Assembly: GCF_036345175.1 (NCBI RefSeq)
Contig: NZ_CP107780.1
Span: 8,494,001-8,558,000 of the forward strand
Length of the DNA stretch: 64,000 nucleotides
Reading direction: 5' to 3'
Source of the DNA: Streptomyces sp. NBC_00576
GTDB lineage: Bacteria > Actinomycetota > Actinomycetes > Streptomycetales > Streptomycetaceae
Shown here: positions 45,322 to 53,491 of the stretch, piece after piece
How positions within the stretch are numbered: the stretch's first letter is position 1
Layout: each line of letters starts with the position of its first letter
Made by a program: the position numbers and the translations under genes
The notes under the pieces: generated by a model
What the model saw: only the letters and a program-made list of their open reading frames with translations
What the model was told of the DNA's origin: nothing
Databases searched by the model: none

Positions 45322-45450
45322 AGGGTGAGTTCATCCTCACATCTGGCGGTGAACGAGTGTCAACTACGTCTCAGTACGGTCACTTGGCGAGGCCCTTTCC
45401 CCATGATGAGCGTTTAAGTCTATGAGATCAGCGCTACATGGAGGTGCAGG

Positions 45451-45624
45451 GTGAACGGGCGAAAGGTGCTCGAACGCTTTCCCGCCGGCGGACCCCGCGG
45501 TTCCTGGCCCGCGGAGGAGTTCGCGCAGGCACGGCGGCTTGAGGGTCAGGCCGCGGAGGTCGTCATGGACCTCGCGACGGACACGTTCCTCGTGATCGTC
45601 CGGGGCGGGGTCGTGGGGGAGTGA
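45451..45624 (+). CDS. Small conserved-looking hypothetical protein
   Basis: A 57-residue product beginning NGRKVLERFPAGGPRGSWPA and ending MDLATDTFLVIVRGGVVGE. GGAGGTGCAGG precedes the GTG at 45451. The sequence is well behaved for a real protein (alpha then beta), but I do not recognise a family. It stands next to a whiJ-type cluster, in which small acidic proteins are common, so it may belong to it. Confidence 0.6.
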   Translation: MNGRKVLERFPAGGPRGSWPAEEFAQARRLEGQAAEVVMDLATDTFLVIVRGGVVGE

Positions 45625-45634
45625 GGCGGTCGCC

Positions 45635-45655
45635 GGGCCCTTCGGGGGAGGGCCC
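45635..45655. terminator. Hairpin between convergent genes
   Basis: GGGCCCT / AGGGCCC forms a 7-bp stem with a 7-base G-rich loop, exactly filling the gap between the plus-strand small gene and the minus-strand gene that ends at 45656. Confidence 0.55.
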
Positions 45656-46066
45656 TCAGGCGCTGATCGGCCTCGACCACGTAGGAATCGTCCCCGTCAC
45701 CTGGCACAGGGCGAGGTAGAGCGGTATCGGCGGGGTGTACGGGAGGGTGTCGTGCGGGCGGTGCAGGAGGGGCGGGATGTGCGGGGCGTCGAGGACCACC
45801 GCTCCCGTGGTGTAGTGCGCCGGGGCCGGCCACTCCAGGGCGTAGTCGGAGTCGGCGGGGACGAGCCACCACCAGTGACCCGCGTCCGCGTACACACAGC
45901 CCACACGCGGTAGCCGGGGGAGTATCTGGGGGCCGAAGCGGGCGGGTACCGCCACCGCGTCGCAGCCCAGGGGGGCGGTCATGCCGTCCGGTATGGGCAG
46001 GCGCAGGGGAGTTTCCGGACGGGGCGGACTGTGCAGGCCTCGCTTCACGCGCACCAGCGTGTCCAT
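45656..46066 (-). CDS. Hypothetical protein of a regulatory cluster
   Basis: A 136-residue soluble protein. It has a compact core with CVYADAGHWWWLVPADSDYA and APAHYTTGAVVLDAPHIPPL, rich in Pro and aromatic residues. I do not recognise a named domain, but I recall genes with this kind of product beside HATPase/XRE/DUF397 clusters in Streptomyces. The ATG at 46066 (MDTLVRVKRGL) is chosen over an in-frame ATG at 46108 because the latter lies inside the HATPase gene. It is immediately downstream of that gene on the same strand, so they probably form one transcript. Confidence 0.65.
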   Translation of the reverse strand: MDTLVRVKRGLHSPPRPETPLRLPIPDGMTAPLGCDAVAVPARFGPQILPRLPRVGCVYADAGHWWWLVPADSDYALEWPAPAHYTTGAVVLDAPHIPPLLHRPHDTLPYTPPIPLYLALCQVTGTIPTWSRPISA

Positions 46067-46098
46067 GCTGACGACCCGGCCCCCCGTGGACGAACCCC

Positions 46099-46773
46099 TT
46101 ACACCCATTCGGCCTCTGTCCCCGTCCCCGTTGTCGCGTGCCCTTGGAACCTGTGGCGCCCGTGGTGTCCGTTATGCGCCTGCGTGTCGTCGGCGGGCTC
46201 CGGTTCCGGGTCGCCGGCCGTGCCGGGGCGGGGTGGTGGCGCGCCCCAGCCGAGGTCACCGCGGGCAGCGATGCCGCCGGCGCCCGCATCGGCCGCCCGG
46301 GCGAGTTCCGCCCAGACCAGCAGGCCGGGACCGTGTTCCTGGGCGCCCCAGGCCCTGCACATGGCTTCGACGAGCAGTAGTCCCCTTCCCTGCTCGTCAT
46401 CGGGGCGCTGCGGCGACTGGTGGGGCACGCCGGGCGCACAGCCCTCGTCACGCACCGCTATGCGCACCAGCTCGTCACCGTCGTGCAGCTCGCAGACTAT
46501 GTGGCTGCTCGCGGTGTGCACGATGGCGTTGGTGACCAGCTCGGTGACGACCAGGGCCGCCGTGTCACAGGTGTCCTCGCAGACCGACCAGCCCGTGAGC
46601 CTGGCGCGCGTCAGGCGGCGGGCCTGCGCGGGCGAGCCCGGATGGGCGGCCAGCTCGAAGCGGAACCGGCGCTCGGCCGCCGTACCGGGGCGCAGCGCGG
46701 CTGCGGCCCCGGGACCGGAGCGGTCCGCGGCGGCGTCTGTTCCTAAGGGCGGGGACGGAATCACGCTTGCCAC
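46099..46773 (-). CDS. RsbW/SpoIIAB-like ATP-binding protein
   Basis: A 224-residue protein with an anti-sigma-type HATPase_c_2 domain. The N-box is AALVVTELVTNAIVHTASSH near residues 78-97, the G1 region is VRDEGCAPG, and the G2 region DDEQGRGLLLVEAMCRAWGA. The C-terminal ~60 residues are Gly/Pro-rich and disordered. Such single-domain ATPases regulate sigma factors or anti-sigma antagonists; in whiJ-type clusters they accompany an XRE regulator. The start is taken as a GTG at 46773 with GGGGAG close upstream; a start at 46800 is also open. It is divergent from the XRE gene. Confidence 0.82.
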   Translation of the reverse strand: MASVIPSPPLGTDAAADRSGPGAAAALRPGTAAERRFRFELAAHPGSPAQARRLTRARLTGWSVCEDTCDTAALVVTELVTNAIVHTASSHIVCELHDGDELVRIAVRDEGCAPGVPHQSPQRPDDEQGRGLLLVEAMCRAWGAQEHGPGLLVWAELARAADAGAGGIAARGDLGWGAPPPRPGTAGDPEPEPADDTQAHNGHHGRHRFQGHATTGTGTEAEWV

Positions 46774-46789
46774 TATCTCCCCGCCGTGA

Positions 46790-46825
46790 ACACTTGGCAA
46801 GTGTCACTCTGAAAATTGCAGAGTG
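46790..46825. promoter_or_regulatory. Paired dyads in the HATPase/XRE divergent promoter
   Basis: ACACTTG-G-CAAGTGT (46790-46804) is a perfect 15-bp hyphenated palindrome. Directly next to it CACTCTG-7-CAGAGTG (46805-46825) is a second perfect dyad with an AT-rich spacer. Together they fill the space just upstream of the HATPase start and within the divergent promoter region. They are good candidates for binding by the adjacent XRE regulator; this is inference from position. Confidence 0.6.
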
Positions 46826-46996
46826 CGGTGTGACGGAGTGGAACGGCGTGGCACACTGCTCGCAACAGCACGCGGAGCGGCGCCAGTTGGGACTTTCGGC
46901 AGGTTTTCGAATAAGCCTTCGAACGGATTCCCGGTGGCGCCGCCGGGCTGTCAGGAATCTTCACCGGCGCGCGCCGGTGCTCGATGGAGGTGGAGC

Positions 46997-47857
46997 GTGA
47001 GCGAACCGCGGTCCGCGCCGACGGTCGGACAGGTCGTCCTCGGCCGGCGTCTGCTGGACCTGCGGGAGCGTGCGGGCCTGCGGCGCGAGGAGGCCGCACG
47101 CATCCTCCGGGTAGCCCCCGCCACCGTCCGCCGTATGGAGATGGCCGAGGTCACGCTCAAGATCCCGTACCTCCAGCTTCTCCTGAAGTCGTACGGCGTC
47201 TCGGACGAGGAAGCCGACGCGTTCGTCCAACTGGCCGAGGACGCCAATCAGCCCGGGTGGTGGCAGCGGTTCCACGACGTGCTGCCCGGCTGGTTCTCCA
47301 TGCACGTCAGCCTGGAGGGCGCGGCGAGCCTCATCCGCCAGTACGAGCCCCACTTCGTCCCCGGACTGCTGCAGACCGAGGAGTACGCCATTGGTGTCCT
47401 GAAATCGGGCGCCATCGGCCAGACCAGACCCGAGGACATCGAGCGCCATGTCGCGCTGCGCATGGAACGCCAGGGACTGCTCACCCGTGAGGGTGCGCCC
47501 CGGCTGTGGGTCGTGATGGACGAGACCGTCCTGCGTCGCCCGGTGGGCGGCCCGGAGGTGATGCGTGCGCAGATCGACAGACTGCTCGAAGCCACGAACC
47601 TGCCCAACGTGACGATCCAGGTCGCCCCCTTCTCCTCGGGGCCGCACCCGGGCACGTACGGGCCCTTCGTGCTCTTCCGTTTTGCCGTGCCGGAACTCCC
47701 GGACATGGTCTACAGCGAGTACCTGACCGGCGCCATCTATCTGGATTCGCGCACCGAGGTGGCCACCCACCTGGAGGTCATGGACCGCATGGCGGCTCAG
47801 TCCGCTACAGCACATCGCACGAAGGAGATCCTCCGGGATCTCCGCAAGGAGCTCTGA
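46997..47857 (+). CDS. XRE-family regulator with DUF5753 (WhiJ/Scr1-like)
   Basis: A 286-residue regulator. An N-terminal XRE helix-turn-helix spans residues ~9-63 (LGRRLLDLRERAGLRREEAA; RVAPATVRRMEMAEVTLKIP), and a DUF5753 effector domain fills the rest (SLIRQYEPHFVPGLLQTEEY; LWVVMDETVLRRPVGGPEVM; GPHPGTYGPFVLFRF). This is the WhiJ/Scr1 architecture, in which the partner is a DUF397 protein; here that gene starts 9 bases downstream. ATGGAGGTGGAGC precedes the GTG at 46997. It likely binds the dyads upstream and controls development or secondary metabolism. Confidence 0.93.
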   Translation: MSEPRSAPTVGQVVLGRRLLDLRERAGLRREEAARILRVAPATVRRMEMAEVTLKIPYLQLLLKSYGVSDEEADAFVQLAEDANQPGWWQRFHDVLPGWFSMHVSLEGAASLIRQYEPHFVPGLLQTEEYAIGVLKSGAIGQTRPEDIERHVALRMERQGLLTREGAPRLWVVMDETVLRRPVGGPEVMRAQIDRLLEATNLPNVTIQVAPFSSGPHPGTYGPFVLFRFAVPELPDMVYSEYLTGAIYLDSRTEVATHLEVMDRMAAQSATAHRTKEILRDLRKEL

Positions 47858-47865
47858 ATATCTGC

Positions 47866-48183
47866 ATGGATCGCATGACGTCCAAGGCCCGGATGCGCCA
47901 CGAGCGAATCAATGAGCTGACCACTGAACGGGTCGCCGAGCGGGCGAGCGCCCGTATCTACAACGGAATGCCCGCCGGTGAGCTGGGCAGTGAGGGCTGG
48001 CACAAGCCGTGGAGCGGCGGCAACGGCGGCAACTGCCTGGAGGCGATGAAGCTCGCCGACGGCCGGATCGCCGTCCGTCAGTCCACCGACCCGGACGGTC
48101 CGGCGCTGATCTACACCACGGCCGAGATGCTCGCCTTCATCGAGGGTGCTAAGGCCGGGGAGGCCGACTTCCTGCTCTCCTGA
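47866..48183 (+). CDS. DUF397 domain-containing protein
   Basis: A 105-residue partner protein. The DUF397 core is at about residues 44-105: EGWHKPWSGGNGGNCLEAMK, DGRIAVRQSTDPDGPALIYT and MLAFIEGAKAGEADFLLS. The N-terminal ~40 residues are an extra basic/helical extension not usual for the ~65-residue family members. DUF397 proteins pair with XRE/DUF5753 regulators (AbaA/Scr2-like). The start is uncertain: ATG 47866 or 47875; AAGGAG lies within the end of the XRE gene, 14 bases upstream of 47866. Confidence 0.87.
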   Translation: MDRMTSKARMRHERINELTTERVAERASARIYNGMPAGELGSEGWHKPWSGGNGGNCLEAMKLADGRIAVRQSTDPDGPALIYTTAEMLAFIEGAKAGEADFLLS

Positions 48184-48301
48184 GGTCCGGTTCCGGCCGA
48201 TCATGGGTCATCGGTTCCGTTGCGTTCAGCCAATTCCCTTAATTTGGTGCTCAGTTGATCCCTTGCCACGCCAGACACCGAAGAGACTCACGGAGTTCGT
48301 C

Positions 48302-49105
48302 ATGACCGGGCAGCACCCCATCGAGATCGACACCAGCAAGCCTCATCCCGCGCGGATGTACGACTGGTACCTGGGTGGCAAGGACAACTACCCCGTCGAC
48401 GAGGCGATGGGGCGGCAGATGCTCGCCCTCGACGCGCGCGTCCCGGTGATGGCGAAGGTCAACCGCGCCTTCATGCAGCGTGCCACGCGCTGGCTGGCCG
48501 GCCACGGCGTCCGGCAGTTCCTGGACGTCGGCACCGGTATCCCGACCGAGCCGAACCTCCACCAGATCGCCCAGGGCATCGCGCCCGACGCGCGGGTCGT
48601 CTACTGCGACAACGACCCCATCGTGCTGGTTCACGCGGCGGCCCTGCTGCGCGGTTCTGAGGAGGGCGTCACCGAGTACCTCCAGGCCGATGTGCGCGAC
48701 CCGGACGCCATCATCGAGGGCGCGAGGAAGGTCCTGGACTTCGACCGGCCCGTCGCGCTCTCCCTCGTCGCCCTGCTGCACTTCATCTCCGACGAGGACG
48801 GCGCGCACGACCTGGTCGGCCGGCTGCTGGCCGCGCTGCCGGCCGGCAGCTACCTGATGATGACCCACGCGACCGCCGACTTCTCCCCGGAGGAGTCGGC
48901 GGCCGCGACGGAGAAGCTCAAGGCCGCCGGTGTCACCCTCGCTCTGCGATCTCGCACGGAGTTCGCCCGCTTCTTCGACGGCCTCGACCTGGTCGAGCCC
49001 GGCGTCGAGGTGGTCGACAAGTGGCATCCGGAGCTGGGAGAACCGGTCCCGGGCCAGGAGGACGGGGTGATTCCGGGGTACGGGGCGGTGGGCCGCACGT
49101 CCTGA
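48302..49105 (+). CDS. SAM-dependent methyltransferase, Methyltransf_19 (DUF574) type
   Basis: A 267-residue methyltransferase of the actinobacteria-specific PF04672 type. The family opening DTSKPHPARMYDWYLGGKDN is at residues ~8-27, then FLDVGTGIPTEPNLHQIAQG (motif I), VYCDNDPIVLVHAAALL, RPVALSLVALLHFISDEDGA and SYLMMTHATADFSPEESAAA. Genes of this type often lie beside XRE/DUF397 pairs, and the substrate is unknown. GGAG lies 7 bases before the ATG. 118 bases after the DUF397 gene on the same strand. Confidence 0.92.
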   Translation: MTGQHPIEIDTSKPHPARMYDWYLGGKDNYPVDEAMGRQMLALDARVPVMAKVNRAFMQRATRWLAGHGVRQFLDVGTGIPTEPNLHQIAQGIAPDARVVYCDNDPIVLVHAAALLRGSEEGVTEYLQADVRDPDAIIEGARKVLDFDRPVALSLVALLHFISDEDGAHDLVGRLLAALPAGSYLMMTHATADFSPEESAAATEKLKAAGVTLALRSRTEFARFFDGLDLVEPGVEVVDKWHPELGEPVPGQEDGVIPGYGAVGRTS

Positions 49106-49180
49106 CGCGGACGTACGGGTCGGCTTCGGCTGTCACGGCTTACGGGTTCGCGGCGGTCTCGGGGTGCGAGGCCTGCGGGT

Positions 49181-49888
49181 TCACAGCCATGTCAACATGC
49201 GCCGCGGCGCGTCCACCAGCCGGCTGACCGCGACCACGGCGAGCGGCGGCTGCTCCGCCTTCTCCTTGCCGAGACTCAGCCCGTAGTAGATCTGCTCGAT
49301 CGAGGGCGGTCCGACCGCGAGATTGGCTCGGACCGCGGCCGACGGTGACTGCTTGTCGGCCTGGACGAGATACGCCGCCGCCATCGTCCCCGTACGGCCC
49401 ACGCCGGCGCCGCAGTGCACGAACACCGGCCCGGACGACGAAGCGACGACGTCGAGGAATCGCTGCACCTGCCGCGCCGTGGGCGTCTGCCCGTCACGGA
49501 TCGGCAGGCGTACGACGTTCAGCCCGGCCTTGCCCGGTTCGGCGAGCTGGGCCGCGCTCAGGTCCTCGGCGCGCAGATCGACGACGGTGGTGATGCCGAG
49601 ACTCGCCAGTGCCCCGTAACCGGCCGGTGAGGGCGCGGCTCCGCGCCACAACAGCCCCTGGCTGTCCACGCGTTGGAAGTGGTGGACGCCCTGGACCGTA
49701 TGGGTTCCCGCCGGCGCCGGTGTCTCCTCGCCGACCCAGTGCGACACCGCCAGGATGCCGAGCGCGCCGGTGGCCCACAGTGCGAGATAGCCGATGGCGA
49801 CTCTGCCGAGGATCCTCAGGATCCGGCGGACCACACGGCGGGTGGGCAGCAGCGGCAGTGGGGGCGGGGGAGCGGTGATGACAGCCAT
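49181..49888 (-). CDS. Membrane-anchored dual-specificity/tyrosine phosphatase
   Basis: A 235-residue protein with one N-terminal membrane segment at ~28-50 (GRVAIGYLALWATGALGIL) and an outward or cytoplasmic phosphatase domain. The signature P-loop HCGAGVGRTGTMAAAYLVQ (C-x5-R) is near residues 158-176, with an upstream acid in VRLPIRDGQTPTARQVQRFL and the opening LLWRGAAPSPAGYGALASLG. This is a DSP/PTP-like cysteine phosphatase. The gene is preceded by an AT-rich, possibly regulated promoter region with the palindrome GTAAAG-C-CTTTAC at 49979-49991. Confidence 0.87.
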   Translation of the reverse strand: MAVITAPPPPLPLLPTRRVVRRILRILGRVAIGYLALWATGALGILAVSHWVGEETPAPAGTHTVQGVHHFQRVDSQGLLWRGAAPSPAGYGALASLGITTVVDLRAEDLSAAQLAEPGKAGLNVVRLPIRDGQTPTARQVQRFLDVVASSSGPVFVHCGAGVGRTGTMAAAYLVQADKQSPSAAVRANLAVGPPSIEQIYYGLSLGKEKAEQPPLAVVAVSRLVDAPRRMLTWL

Positions 49889-49978
49889 GAATGACCCGAG
49901 ACGTTGGAGGCGGGGGCGCGTTCGTACGTTCGTGCTGGGGGCGAGAGCGCTTTTGCATCGTATCCCGGGCTGCTGACA

Positions 49979-49991
49979 GTAAAGCCTTTAC
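49979..49991. promoter_or_regulatory. Palindrome upstream of the phosphatase gene
   Basis: GTAAAG-C-CTTTAC is a perfect hyphenated palindrome in the AT-rich gap between the phosphatase gene and the gene ending at 50047. It is followed by TTACGTCTCTTTTTATAGTTATG, the most AT-rich run of the area. A candidate operator. Confidence 0.4.
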
Positions 49992-50046
49992 GTGACTTAC
50001 GTCTCTTTTTATAGTTATGTGCCAATTTGGGCTGATCGCGGCATTT

Positions 50047-50973
50047 TCAGCCGTCCTCGTCGGCGTCCGCGTCCCCGATGCCCACGACCGTGAGGTGGGC
50101 GCGGTCGATGGTGGCGTCCTCCAGGCAGCCGCGCAGCCGCGTCCGGTCGTGCTCGGTGAGCGCAGGCTGGACCACGCCGGCGAAGACGCCGTCGCCGAGG
50201 TCACCGAGGGTCGCGCGATTGAGCGGCACGGAGGTGGAGTCCCGGCACTGTTCCCAGACCTGGTGTGCGGCGAGGGAGCGCCGTTCGTCCGAGATGAGGC
50301 TGCCGCTGCCGCGCAGATCGATCTGGACGAGGATGGAGGTCGCCGCGCTGTCGTTCCTCTTCTCCTCGCGGGTCTCGGTGAGGTCGGCGAGCCCGACGAC
50401 GAGTGCGCCGAGCAGGGCGACCCCGACGGCGCCGACGGCTGTCGCCCGCGCGACCTGGCCCGGTGAGCGCCGGCCGCCTACCGGGGGCAGGTCCTCCAGG
50501 TCGGTGTCGGCGGCCGGATCGGGCCCGGCCAGGACGGCCAGACGTCCGGCGAGGCGCCGCTCGGCAGGTTTGGCGGTGACCGTCGCGACCCGCTGCACCA
50601 CCCAGGCGAGCCCGGACAGCAGTACACCGGTGACCATGAGTACGGGCACGAAGACGTACGTACGTTCGGCGGGTTCGTCCAGCCAGCGGAACCGCCCGGC
50701 ACTCTGCCGTACCGGCGCCTCACGCAGCCGGGCCAGGACGTCCTGCTGTCTGAGGCCGTTCTCACGCACCTGGTCCTGGGTCTCGCGGACCCGCTCCTCG
50801 ATCCGTGAGAGCCGCCCGATCAGCGTGATCCCGAGCAGCATCACCTCGACGACGAGCAGCAGCACCCCGCACAGGACGGCCCGCTGCCACTGCCACCGGT
50901 AGAGATAGATGACGACGTAGGTACCTGCCCCGGCTGCGGCCAGCCATCCGAAAACGTATGCGATGCGTCTCAT
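50047..50973 (-). CDS. Hypothetical membrane protein with coiled coil
   Basis: A 308-residue protein with two N-terminal membrane segments (AYVFGWLAAAGAGTYVVIYL; AVLCGVLLLVVEVMLLGITL), a probable coiled coil (RLSRIEERVRETQDQVRENG), another membrane segment (FVPVLMVTGVLLSGLAWVV), a cytoplasmic loop and a fourth (ATAVGAVGVALLGALVVGLA), then a soluble C-terminal domain (VQIDLRGSGSLISDERRSLA). I do not recognise the family. The ATG overlaps the stop of the PEP-utilising enzyme gene (ATGA), which makes the two a coupled pair. Confidence 0.75.
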   Translation of the reverse strand: MRRIAYVFGWLAAAGAGTYVVIYLYRWQWQRAVLCGVLLLVVEVMLLGITLIGRLSRIEERVRETQDQVRENGLRQQDVLARLREAPVRQSAGRFRWLDEPAERTYVFVPVLMVTGVLLSGLAWVVQRVATVTAKPAERRLAGRLAVLAGPDPAADTDLEDLPPVGGRRSPGQVARATAVGAVGVALLGALVVGLADLTETREEKRNDSAATSILVQIDLRGSGSLISDERRSLAAHQVWEQCRDSTSVPLNRATLGDLGDGVFAGVVQPALTEHDRTRLRGCLEDATIDRAHLTVVGIGDADADEDG

Positions 50974-53267
50974 CGTCCGGCCTCCGCTCCGGTCTCGACC
51001 CCGGTGCGTACGTCGCCGGTGGTGCCGTCGACCGTGAGGCGCGTGCCCGGCGGGAACCGGCTCACGGCGTCCGTCACTCCGACGACCGCGGGCAGCCCGA
51101 ACTCCCTTGCCAGCACGGCGAGATGGGACAGCGGACTGCCCGTCTGCGCGACCAGACCGGTGAGCCCGGGCAACAGCGGGGCGAGGGCGGGATCAAGGGT
51201 GCGGACGACGAGCACCGCGTCCGCCGGTGGCGTACCGGTGCCGTCCCAGACGGTCCCGGCGGCCCGCCCGCCGGACACGCCCCGGCCGCCGCCGCCCGTA
51301 GGGTCGGCGCTCCGCTCGGCGACCACCGTCCCGTCCTCGGCGACCCGGAAGGCATCCGGCAGCGGGGCGGAGACGGGGAGCGGCTGCCTCTCCCGCACGT
51401 CCAGGGGCAGCGGCCCACCCTCCAGCGCGGTCATGAACTCCGGCCACCGCAGCAACCCGACCCGTGCACCGTCGTCCAGCCCCCCGCGCACGACCAGCCT
51501 GCGCGCCCCCTCCCGCACGAGCCGCACCTGCAACTCCTGCACCCAGCGGACACGAAGCCGCAGCGCCTCGCGAGGCGGGAGCATGGGGGCGGTGGCGGCC
51601 GACTTGCCGACGGGATGCCGGAACGGGCGTACGGCGGTCGCCGCGCGCCGGTCTGGGTTTGGGGCGGGACGGTTCCCCGCGCGCGGGGAACCGCCCGTGC
51701 TGTCCGGGCCGCCCTCCTGCGCCGCCGACACCGGAAGTCGGATCCGTCCCCGCAGGCTCGGTGCCGTCAGGGCCAGGACCACCGGCTCGGCGGTCACGGC
51801 GAGCTCGTCGGGCAGCCCCTGAGCGCGGGCGTCCGCCAGCGCGGTGAGGGCGGCACCGGCCGCCGTACGGCTGCTGCCGGCCCTGTTCGCCGGGCTCTCG
51901 TGCAGCAGCGCGCCGGCCAGCGCCTCCTGGGCGTGCAGCGCGACCAGTGTCGTACGCGTCCAGCGCAGGGTGGACGCCAGTCCGGTCGACGGGATGTCGG
52001 CGGGCGGCGGGGTCTCGGCCAGCCGGCGGTCGACGTCCGCCACGAGGTCGACGGCGAGCCCGGGCAGCGCCGAGGCCAGCCGCCCCGTCCGCCAGGCGGC
52101 GGCGAGCCTGCGCCCGCCCGGCGCCGGGTTGAGCAGCGCGAGCCAGCGGTGCCGGGGTGGGGCGGCGCCGAGCAGCCGCAGGTCCGCGGCGGCCCGTCCG
52201 CCGACCGCCGTGACCACCGGAAGGGCACGCAGTCGGTGCCGGGGCGCCATACCTCCGATGTCGAGTGCGGCAGCCAGCCCGCGGGCCATCGGGGCCACCC
52301 ACAGGTCCTCCTCCAGCGGTTCCAGCTGATCCGGCAGGGTCTCCGCGACCGGCCCGGGGCCCAGCAGCCGGGCCCCGTGCGGCGGCCGGGCGGCCATCGC
52401 GGTGATCGGGCGGCTCTGGAACAGCCACAGCTGTCCGTGGTCGTCGAACCCGAACTCGATGTCCTGCGGCCCGTCGAAGACCTCGCGGGCGCGCCGCGCG
52501 AGGCGGGCCAGCCGGCGGAGTTCGAAGGCGCCGAGGAGCGGTTCGGCGTCAGCCGGTTCCGTGCGCAGCATGCGACCCCGGAGGCTCAGCCAGTAGTTGG
52601 TCCCGGCCTGTTCCCCGCTGACCAGACTGTCGGGGCCGCCGCGCACCGCGCTCACCAGCATCCGGTCGGCACGCCCCTCCACGGGATCGGCGCCGAACAC
52701 CACCCCTCCCACGCGCGCGGTCAGCATCGGCTGGACCAACACCGCCATCGGGGCGGGCGGTTGGTCGGGGCGGTGTGCCGAGTCGAGCACGGTCCGTACC
52801 GCCGTGCGGAAGTCGGCCCAGCCGCGTACGTCGAGCACGGACGCGAACCGGCCCGCCAGGGACGACTCCTGGGTGTCCTCCTGGGGTGAGGACGACCGGA
52901 CGACGAGCGGGCGCTCACCGCCGTCGGAGAGCGTGTCCCAGGCGTGGCGCAGCGCGGGCCAGCTGCCGGCCGGGATGTCGGACAGGTCGCCGGCCGGAGC
53001 GTGGGCCTCGGGGTTGGTGACGGGATGCGTTATGACGAATCCGGGCAGTACCGGCAGTCCGGCGCCGACCGCGCGGGCGAGGTTCGCCGCCTTGGAACCG
53101 GCGAGCAGGGGAACTGCGGCGTCGGGCTGGTCCAGGGGGACGGCTTCCCTGCCGTGTGCCCCGGCCGTGGGGCGGCCGGGTGCCGCCACCGCGTTCAGGA
53201 CCGGCCCGCCGCGGGGGTCGTCCCCGTCGCGTGGACCTTCGCCGTGCCGTTCATCGAGCGTCGTCAT
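50970..53267 (-). CDS. PEP/pyruvate-binding, PEP-utilising enzyme (rifampin phosphotransferase-like)
   Basis: A 765-residue enzyme with the PPDK/PEP-synthase/Rph layout. The N-terminal ATP-binding (PPDK_N) domain has LLAGSKAANLARAVGAGLPV, FVITHP, VRSSSPQEDTQESSLAGRFA and QPMLTARVGGVVFGADPVEG. A middle helical region follows, and the C-terminal swivelling domain has the phospho-histidine motif TGSPLSHLAVLAREFGLPAV. Rifampin phosphotransferases (~865 residues) share this order but are longer, so the substrate is open. GGAGGGTG precedes the ATG at 53267. It is coupled to the membrane protein downstream. Confidence 0.85.
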   Translation of the reverse strand: MTTLDERHGEGPRDGDDPRGGPVLNAVAAPGRPTAGAHGREAVPLDQPDAAVPLLAGSKAANLARAVGAGLPVLPGFVITHPVTNPEAHAPAGDLSDIPAGSWPALRHAWDTLSDGGERPLVVRSSSPQEDTQESSLAGRFASVLDVRGWADFRTAVRTVLDSAHRPDQPPAPMAVLVQPMLTARVGGVVFGADPVEGRADRMLVSAVRGGPDSLVSGEQAGTNYWLSLRGRMLRTEPADAEPLLGAFELRRLARLARRAREVFDGPQDIEFGFDDHGQLWLFQSRPITAMAARPPHGARLLGPGPVAETLPDQLEPLEEDLWVAPMARGLAAALDIGGMAPRHRLRALPVVTAVGGRAAADLRLLGAAPPRHRWLALLNPAPGGRRLAAAWRTGRLASALPGLAVDLVADVDRRLAETPPPADIPSTGLASTLRWTRTTLVALHAQEALAGALLHESPANRAGSSRTAAGAALTALADARAQGLPDELAVTAEPVVLALTAPSLRGRIRLPVSAAQEGGPDSTGGSPRAGNRPAPNPDRRAATAVRPFRHPVGKSAATAPMLPPREALRLRVRWVQELQVRLVREGARRLVVRGGLDDGARVGLLRWPEFMTALEGGPLPLDVRERQPLPVSAPLPDAFRVAEDGTVVAERSADPTGGGGRGVSGGRAAGTVWDGTGTPPADAVLVVRTLDPALAPLLPGLTGLVAQTGSPLSHLAVLAREFGLPAVVGVTDAVSRFPPGTRLTVDGTTGDVRTGVETGAEAGR

Positions 53268-53491
53268 AGAGCACCCTCCAGGTCCGACCGCCAACAGGGG
53301 GGACGCGGAGGGGTGGCCCTGCGCCTGACGGCAGAACGAGGGATCGGCGGCGGGCCCGTGGGACCCGTCTCCTGCGCTCAATGATCCCACCGCCGACCGC
53401 ATTCCACCCAGCTGGAAGCCGGTTTCCGGTCAGCCGTGAACAAGGTCACGCAGAGCAACCATGGGCTGGCCGTTCGCGTTGTCGCGCTGCC

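Noticed and set aside
41591..45340. A 1249-codon open frame on the minus strand
   Set aside because: It is antisense to the FUSC and amidohydrolase genes, which have clear family motifs. Its product is Arg/Ser/Ala-rich low complexity, the usual artefact of 70%+ GC DNA.
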